Source: Cryptomeria japonica (Eukaryota > Streptophyta > Pinopsida > Cupressales > Cupressaceae). Taken from it: a stretch of DNA of 64,000 nt. Positions 57,151 to 64,000 of this stretch are shown piece by piece (within the stretch, counting starts at the first letter, position 1; every line of letters begins with the position of its first letter). The stretch is from the NCBI RefSeq assembly GCF_030272615.1, contig NC_081405.1, positions 577,082,752 to 577,146,751 of the forward strand, read 5' to 3'. The translations under genes and the position numbers were made by a program. Under the pieces are notes generated by a model. The model was not told the DNA's origin, did no database searches, and was given only the letters and a program-made list of their open reading frames with translations.

Positions 57151-57929
57151 TTTAAAGGATATCCTTGTGTTAATTCTAGTTTGATTTCTCTGTCTTTCTT
57201 TTAAATATTTGAAAGTGTGTTAAATGCCTCAGAGCTGATAAAATGTTCATTAGGGAGCCCTTTAGCACGCTTAGATTCTTCAATGGCTTACCAATTCTCC
57301 TACCATAATTTTTTTTCAATATTTATCCTTTTAAAGGCATACATAAAGGATTTTTCTACTCAGATAGTGATATTACCTTCAAAATGTAAGAGTGTGATTC
57401 ATTCCCCAATCTTGTCCCTAAGTATATTGCCATATCACCCATGTGCTTGAAATATCTCTAGTGGATACTCCTCTTTTCATAAAATTAATGAAACCTTTTA
57501 TCATGTAAATACAACCTTAGCAAAGGTAGGAGAATATTGTTCAATTTTATTTTTTTAAAGATTACTTCTATGGAATGTTGAAAAATTAAAAAGATAAATT
57601 ACATTTTCAACAAAGATAAATTACATCGAAATGTTTAATCTTAGGATCTAACATAAAATTATAAGATAATATTTTTGATAAAGATAAAAAATATAGTTTG
57701 AGACACCTTATTGAATAAATTTCCTTAAGAAATTGAAGAAGAGAGAAAATATAATGCTCAATTTGTGTGCTTGACAACCTTATCCAATTAGAACTAGACA
57801 ATTAGAAAAATATAATGATATTATACGTGATAAAATAATTATAATAGTATCCTTTATTTGTCTTTTTTTTCTTTGAGTGATTACAAATTTTTAATCTAAG
57901 AAAAAACCTCTATCCACCCTTCAAAGCAG
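57151..57929. other. AT-rich sequence, nothing recognised
   Basis: No supported frame or RNA gene. Confidence 0.4.
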
Positions 57930-58690
57930 TATGAGAACTAAAGGTTGAGAAGATCGAAAGATTCATATTGCAAGAGGTCAAGTGATATCAACACTAAAGG
58001 AAATTAAGACATAGTCCAAAAAAGTATTATTGAGTTTATCCACAAGGCTTGAATTCATTCTTATGAACATATATAGGAGACATTTTTTTTCGAGATTGAT
58101 ACATCTATTATTTCTCATGAGAAAGGGCTAAGCTAGTCATCAAAGTTATCCTTGGACCATGCCCTCAAGTAATTAGTGTTATTTACTCATAGATCTACCT
58201 TTAGAGGTAGAGGAAGAAATTTGTATAGAGTTGGAAGAACCAACAAAATAAATTTAAGTACAATAGGTAGCAACTAAAATTTAAGACAATCAATCTCAAA
58301 GTTAAAGACACAATAAATCTCAAGTTCAATATCATTATTCCAAAACTATGTCCATTATTTAAATAAATGTAAAAAGAAAAATTGATTTCAACAAACAAAA
58401 TATTAGTTTTACTAGATTATTGGTCTTAAACACAATTTGATGAGCATTACAAAGGTTGTTCTAAAGGGTTCTAGAGTATTATTTTTAAATAAATAATATA
58501 TAATTTTAGATAAAATATAAACAAATCATTTCTTTGCAAACGTTATAATGACTAATAATAAAATGTTTCAATTAATGTTGAAACCAAATTTGAGGGTGAA
58601 ATTTTCTCTATAAAGCTCCCCAGTGAATCAACAAGTGGTTGAAGGAAAAATATAGAAGTTACTCAAACAATCTTTGAAGATAAAATAAAT
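57930..58690 (+). mobile_element. Copia gag to pre-integrase remnant
   Basis: FRGRGRN (about 58200) resembles the Arg/Gly stretch of copia Gag. YVHYLNKCKKK (about 58345-58375) resembles the second half of a CCHC knuckle. LKHNLMSI (about 58428-58450) is the conserved copia pre-integrase phrase. Frames are badly broken, and the interval between the knuckle and this phrase is much too short, so protease has been deleted. Confidence 0.6.
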
Positions 58691-60522
58691 GATGAGAATT
58701 GGATATATTGTCTATTACTTAGAGTTCACCAAACCCTTCTCCTCTAATTCAATATTGTCTTCAATATTAGAGTTCACCAAAGCAAAGAGATTCTTTGTCC
58801 TTTCCTTGGATTGCAAAGGAATAGATTCTAGGTGTTCCATTATCAACAAAATTAATCCTTCATGCAAGATAGGGTTCCTAGGGTTTTTCTCATGATCCTT
58901 AGTTCCCCTATTCAATGAGGTGAGAAAATAAAATGATTTTTTTTTTAATCTTTGTGTCTAAAGTGGTTGAGCAAAACAAAATGGTGATTCAAAGAAATAT
59001 TATATTGTATAAATAAAGTTAATTTTTAATCAAATGGTATATTATTAAGGAACTAAAATATTAAATTTAGAGGTAAAAATGAGAATGTAAGTATTCTTCA
59101 TCCCATGATGGAGTAGGCATTGGAAATAGTATTCTTTTACCTTTTGGTTGGGGGTATTTGTGCCTTTTCTGTCATGGATTTATATTATAGGTAGGTTCTC
59201 CTCAATTCATTAATTAATGAATTTTGTGAGTGGGTCATTCCTTGTCTATAAGATCACATTTTTTATTTATCATACTTACTAAACATACATAAAGGTAATA
59301 ATATAAAAAACCCATTGAATAGACTATGGACTTATACTATACAACATAGGCTTTCTCTATATGAGTACTTAACATAGATCTTAGCCTTTTAAAACTTTTT
59401 AAATACTATTCCTATCCATTAATGACCATGTTAGATACTATAATTTTGAAAGTATAAGTATTTTAATTAGCTTGTCAAGTATCAACTAATCATACATCTA
59501 TATTTTCTCATCAATATAGTTTAGAACATTTTTTTGAAAAATGATCATTTGTTCAATTCACCCTCTTATTGTGAGATACTTGTGAGTTGATACTCAAATT
59601 AATTGTGACCTTAAGTTATAATATTGTAGTTATAAGCCTTTTGATGTTTAAACAAATCTCTAATTTATGATCCATATTTTTTTATATAAATTTGAAGTGA
59701 CACGAAAAAATACAAACTAATTTTATTACTTAATATTACTTTAATATTAAAATCCATGAGTTATTTAAACTTTTTATTTTATTTCATACTTACATGACTA
59801 TAATGATGAAAAACTAGTGGAAAACATAACAATCTTATCCTCTATTAATATTATTTGTAGCTATTTCTTGTTTATAAATAAAATTATATAGAATTGGATT
59901 TATGAAACTCATACTTCTATATCCTCAATCACTCTTATTAACCTTTATGAATTCAAAAATGACTCTTATTGGTATAATACTTATTAATTAATTGTTTATT
60001 GATATCTTTTTATTGTATATTTAAAATTATTTTATTATATTAATAAATATAATTTAATTAATATATGATTATATTATATAAATATTTATAAGATATTAAT
60101 GATATAGAAGTCAGGACATATTTTTTATATTATTTATTGTTAAATTTGAAATATTTGTTTGGTTATCCAATATCTTGATCGTTCTCACCAATTAATATAG
60201 GTATAATATAATACAAGAATTAAATCATAATTCGAAAGAAATTTCTTCTCCTTTACAAAGTGGTTAGTGATCTTTTAATTTGTATAACTTAAGCTTATAT
60301 AAATCTCATTAGAGAAAATTTTAATTTATGATCTATAATACAACTATAGTGAAAATTGGGTATAATATTTTACATTTATATTTATTGTAACATGTGCTAT
60401 TATCTAGTCTTGCTTCATCACTTTCACGTAAAAATGACTAATAAATAATTCTAGTTATCTATGATTAATGAAATACAATTATTATAATAGTCTACTATTT
60501 ATGCAAACCAATAGCCTATAAC
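58691..60522. other. Very AT-rich intergenic sequence
   Basis: Short open stretches at 58689-58915 are not convincing. No element boundary or RNA gene was seen. It ends at the poly(T) that marks the LINE 3' end. Confidence 0.45.
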
Positions 60523-60839
60523 TTTTTTTTTTTTATCGGTAAATATTTTTGCTTTATATTAATGCAAAAATTTAAATATACAAAATTGTAGTCTTCTAAG
60601 ATGCATAAACGCAGTAAAAATCAACCCCATACCACCCACAGTCATATCTTATGAACTACCCAACCCTACATCCTATGACATCCAAGAGAAAAAGACCAGA
60701 TCCTTGTTGGTCTTACAAACCCAAGTGTTCTAGAAAAAATTTAAGTTTTAGAATAATAACTAATAGCTGAAAACATGTAAGAACATATGAAAAACACTGA
60801 CCAACAGGCCACTCACTCGTTATCACTCTGGCTCACCTT

Positions 60840-61475
60840 TTACCCTCCCTCCTCAGTGGTCAACGCTTTCCCCTTTGTCACTTCACCTTTCATCCTTGGG
60901 ATGTAGTCTAGACGTCTGAATTGAGGGTCACCTTCCAAACTCGCTAGTAACTGAATGGCCCATCCTTCTTCAAACCTGTCTCTCAGTTCCCTGCCAACTT
61001 CCATCCTTGCCACAATATATAGAGCATTTAGGACTTCATCCACTCTTATTAGTTTCACATAGAGCTTCATCGCTTTCCATCCCACTTGGGCACGTTGTCG
61101 GCATTGGTCTTTGATTACATCCTCTGGTCCACAAACAAAGGGTATCAACTCCTCCTGGTCATCCCCCTCCTGAATACGGATGCCTACTTGAGGCACCACC
61201 CATTCCAAGATTGAATCAAGGTTTATCAAAAACTCCCCATCGATTAGTTTGGTCACTGTCAATTTTATCTTCTCCACCTTTTGCTCAAACTCACAAGCCC
61301 ACGCTAGAAGCAGGGAGTGCACCTCCATGTTTTTCTGATATCAGTGGAGGATGCAAACCACCTCCTCAGGAAGCATTAGGTGAGCCGTTGCCCACAACTT
61401 CTCTGCTTTAAACCAGAAAAGTCCCTGCATCCTCTTCTCCGATACCTTGGCCAGAAATGGCACCAGCTTCTTGGT
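60840..61475 (-). pseudogene. Extra reading frame downstream of RNase H in the second LINE
   Basis: The frame is open from about 61475 to 60840 with one stop near 61340. It includes KKLVPFLAKVSEKRMQGLFW, then the long clean stretch 61328-60840 of 162 residues. That stretch contains LAWACEFEQKVEKIKLTVTK, WVVPQVGIRIQEGDDQEELI, and ends in Lys/Glu-rich RMKGEVTKGKALTTEEGG. It looks mostly helical and amphipathic. I recognise no domain, and I see no convincing similarity to the extra frame of the other LINE. It lies between RNase H and the 3' tail. A captured host exon is an alternative. Confidence 0.6.
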
Positions 61476-61839
61476 CGTTCATAGAGTGAAATTAGCTTCC
61501 ATAGTCACCTGCAGATTTAAAACAATAATTCTTGCAATGTAATGTCATACAATGCTACAAAGATGTAATCAATTCTGCTACAAACAAACCCTGGCTCCCA
61601 AATCAATGGGTAATAAATTTTTCCACCATCATATAGGTTGGATAATGAGTGCCAAAGATATGGCTTTAATGCCATCAGATCACATGCAAGATTTACTGCC
61701 ATCCTCCACCCGCTCCAATCATTGGACATGCCACAGATAACTGCCTTCTTAAAAGAGCGGGTGCAAGCTTGTCTTAGTACTTGCCAAAATGTTCTCTCGC
61801 TTTCATATTGAAGACTGCACATTTCTAAGAGGCTGCAAT

Positions 61840-62290
61840 TAATACCATTTCCACACACAACCATCTCCTTTCCACCACTTGGCCGCATGACTATCCAATT
61901 CGTTGCCAATGTTAGATAGTGAATCTGCCACTGCATTTTCTCCTCTACTTATATGAGAGACACAAAACTCCACAAATGTTTTGAGCTTCTCTCGGATCAT
62001 AGCCACCCGTCATTTTATTTTCCAGCATGGCGTGTTGCCTTTAGCTATTACATTAATAACTATCTGAGAGTCCCCTTCTAAGTGCAGCCATTGGACTTTC
62101 ATATTTAAAGCTAGCTCTATTGCTAGAAAAGCAGCCTGGACCTCTGCTTCATTATTAGTGTCATCCTTCAAACGTTGTGCTCCTTTGAAAAGGATAAATC
62201 TGTTATCATCCATTGCCATCACCCCAACACTTGAGGTTCCTGGATTTCCTTTTGATGCACCATCAAAATTAATCTTTATCCACTATTTAC
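61840..62290 (-). pseudogene. LINE RNase H
   Basis: Just upstream of 62222 the frame reads KINFDGASKGNPGTSSVGVM, with the first catalytic Asp. NNEAEVQAAFLAIELAL has the conserved Glu, and WLHLEGDSQIVINVI has the third Asp. CVSHISRGENAVADSLSN (about 61900-61960) matches the end of the plant LINE RNase H, where a His and an Asp are conserved. The catalytic residues appear intact. A small break near 62010 interrupts the frame. It ends at a TAA near 61840. Confidence 0.82.
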
Positions 62291-62549
62291 TAGGTGGTTC
62301 CCATTTAACCATCTCTGAAGAAGGAGCTGGATCAACCCCCAAAAACCCATTAACAGGTTGGCAGTGTACCAAAGGCCATTTTGCCTCGATATCTCTATCT
62401 TCATTTGTGAATGGATGCTTTAATAAATTATGGTTCCTAGCCGCCACAAAGACCGCTTCAATTATTGCTCTTTCCACTCTTGCACACAAACTCTCCTCTG
62501 ATTCTACATTTTCTTGGAAAATTCTCCTGTTTCTCTCCTTCCAAATCTC

Positions 62550-63280
62550 TCATACTACAAGAGAAGGGGCCACTAAGAATAGGCTAGAAAAGACTGGTTT
62601 ACAACAAGGTATTCTCCAACTTGTAAAAATGTCAAAAATCAAATTAGGAAGCGGAATGGCCCAATCCATCTTACCACGGAGGAATTTCCATACCTTATGT
62701 GCCTCCTCGCATTGAAGTAGCAGGTGATCCAAAGTTTCTTCTGCCTTCTTACACATTATGCACCTAAAGGGACCTAGCAAGCCTAATTTGCATAGTCTTT
62801 CTTCTATCAGGATTCTCTTTCTCAGAACCAACCATGAGAAGGCTCCAGCTTTCAGGAGGATAGGAGAGCTCCACAACAATTTAGTTGGCAAGTCCACTCT
62901 TGCTTCTAAATTTTCTAAATACCATAGCCAATCTTGACCGAGTACTGCCCAAATTTTGATCCACACCACCTAAGAGTATCTTCCTTGTTCAACAGAGGTG
63001 GCATATACTCCTATAGGATGGACTTCAACAAAACCTTCTCGTTTGGAGTCATAGGAAGATTATCCATCTTCTTCCATTCCCAATGGTCTACTCCATTTGT
63101 CGTGCACTTCATGATGAAATCTCCTACCTTCACACCCCATTATGCTTCCATGACCTGTTTGATTTCCTCACACCCTTGTCTCTGATTGAGTGTTGCCCTT
63201 CCCTCCCAAGAGTCCATCAAGAAATTGGCCATTGTCCCTTTACCTAATTCCAATGTGATGTGCTCAGTGATCGCATGTCT
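62550..63280 (-). pseudogene. LINE zinc-binding region (zf-RVT type)
   Basis: KAGAFSWLVLRKRILIEERL, then CIMCKKAEETLDHLLLQCEE and HKVWKF (about 62690-62830) give the C-x2-C, H, C pattern that follows RT in plant LINEs and binds zinc. LINE sequence runs through from the RT on the right with a few stops. It probably helps hold the template RNA or DNA. Confidence 0.82.
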
Positions 63281-63298
63281 ATAAGAGCATAGGAAGTT

Positions 63299-64000
63299 CT
63301 AGATAGAAGATCCTTTGGGGAGGACTCTGATGGTGAAAATTCGTTCCCTACTCATCTGATCTAGATATTTATGTTTTAAAATTTGTACCCACTTCTGGTT
63401 TGGGTGAGAGTAGATACTCCATAGCAGCTTTGCTCCCATTGCCTCATTAAGCAAAGTCCACTTCTGAAAACCTACACCCTCAGTCAGTTTGGATTGACAG
63501 ACTTTGTCCCATGCAATCAAGGGGATTTTTTCTCTCATCTCTTTGCCATTCCAAAAAAAAATTCATTCCTCTGTTAATACATTTGATCAATTTCTCAGGG
63601 ATCTTTAGTCTTGTCATGGAATATATAGGGAGAGCAGAAAGGAATGATTTGAGGAGCATTATTCATCTAGCCAAAGTAAGCAATTTAATTTTCCATCCTT
63701 CAAGACGATCGACACAACTGTCAATAAGGCTATGCCACAATTCCATGTAGTTTGGCCCCCCAAATAAAGGGGTACCCAAGAATTTCCCAAGTAGAGTGCC
63801 CAATTTGACTCCTAGGATATTAATAATTTCTTGATGTCTACCTCCCCCTATGTTTAAAAAAAGAACTTTTGATTTTCTCCAATTAACCTGTTGACCAAAT
63901 GCCTTGCAGAAAGTATCTATTGTCCTTCTAATTACTCTAGCCTCTTGAAGTGAAGATTGTCCGCATAAAAAGGTATCATCCACAAATTGTTGATGGGTGA
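63299..64000 (-). pseudogene. LINE reverse transcriptase, C-terminal half
   Basis: At the window edge the frame reads HQQFVDDTFLCGQSS, the catalytic box (F/Y-x-DD) with both Asp residues present. Then come INWRKSKVLFLN-like and ILGVKLGTLLGKFLGTPLFGG, the thumb region. The connector KIPLIAWDKVCQSKLTEGVGF and LLNEAMGAKLLWSIYS lies at 63299-63538. A frame break falls between 63540 and 63663. The N-terminal RT and endonuclease are outside the window. Confidence 0.88.

Larger units (their letters stand above)
60523..64000 (-). mobile_element. L1-type LINE with RNase H, running off the right edge
   Basis: The minus-strand 3' end is TTTACCGATAAAA followed by a run of As (poly(T) at 60523-60534 on the plus strand), a typical plant LINE tail. 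Going upstream are a 3' untranslated part, an extra reading frame, RNase H, zinc-binding region, and RT to the window edge. Its frames are better preserved than those of the LINE at 24000. Confidence 0.88.

Noticed and set aside
61517-61936. 139-codon minus-strand frame between RNase H and the extra LINE frame
   Set aside because: Overlaps the end of RNase H in a different frame and shows no domain; more likely chance openness.

Overview
The window looks like intergenic DNA from a large plant genome, most likely a gymnosperm and plausibly a conifer. Nearly all of it is AT-rich, decayed and nested retroelement sequence (Ty3/gypsy Tat type, Ty1/copia and RNase H-bearing L1-type LINEs), with a few gene fragments between them. 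No tRNA, rRNA or CRISPR array was seen. The organism call is inference; no host gene pins down the species.

Layout. Positions 1150-17152 hold a minus-strand Tat-type element: 5' LTR 14794-17152, primer-binding site at about 14773-14790, a long leader, then gag, protease, RT, two RNases H and integrase down to about 4533. A plus-strand plant-mobile-domain (PMD) reading frame (1150-3056) lies antisense beyond pol. The 3' LTR is not visible. At 18967-22740 are two minus-strand copies of an unclassified retroposon packed with a reiterated short motif; the first has a perfect 15-bp target duplication. At 23984-27386 is a 5'-truncated plus-strand LINE with a perfect 16-bp target duplication. It carries a second, unrelated-looking reading frame after its RNase H. 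At 28096-38796 two related genes point away from each other; each encodes an N-terminal coiled coil followed by basic, Cys/His-containing repeats. Between them lie a minus-strand copia fragment, a plus-strand copia element (30256-35256), a PPR-containing pseudogene fragment and another LTR-element remnant.

From 41690 there is a third retroposon copy, then a copia 3' end (from 44921) whose LTR is split by a 10.4-kb gypsy element (45668-56058, TSD CTCTA). That gypsy element has 3.7-kb LTRs which themselves contain a long sense-strand reading frame, and it has an RNase H-like domain between protease and RT. It lacks integrase. Downstream are a U-box/ARM E3 ligase pseudogene fragment (56375-56653), a copia gag remnant (57930-58690), and a minus-strand LINE running off the right edge (60523-64000), also with a reading frame downstream of RNase H.

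How the parts relate. Nearly every retroelement frame has stops, frameshifts or altered catalytic residues, so none looks autonomous. The only frames that look possibly functional are the two coiled-coil/repeat genes, especially the plus-strand copy at 37854-38588. The recurring theme is extra protein-coding modules attached to retroelements: antisense to a Tat element, inside an LTR, and 3' of RNase H in two LINEs. All identities rest on motif recognition by eye; no database search was run.
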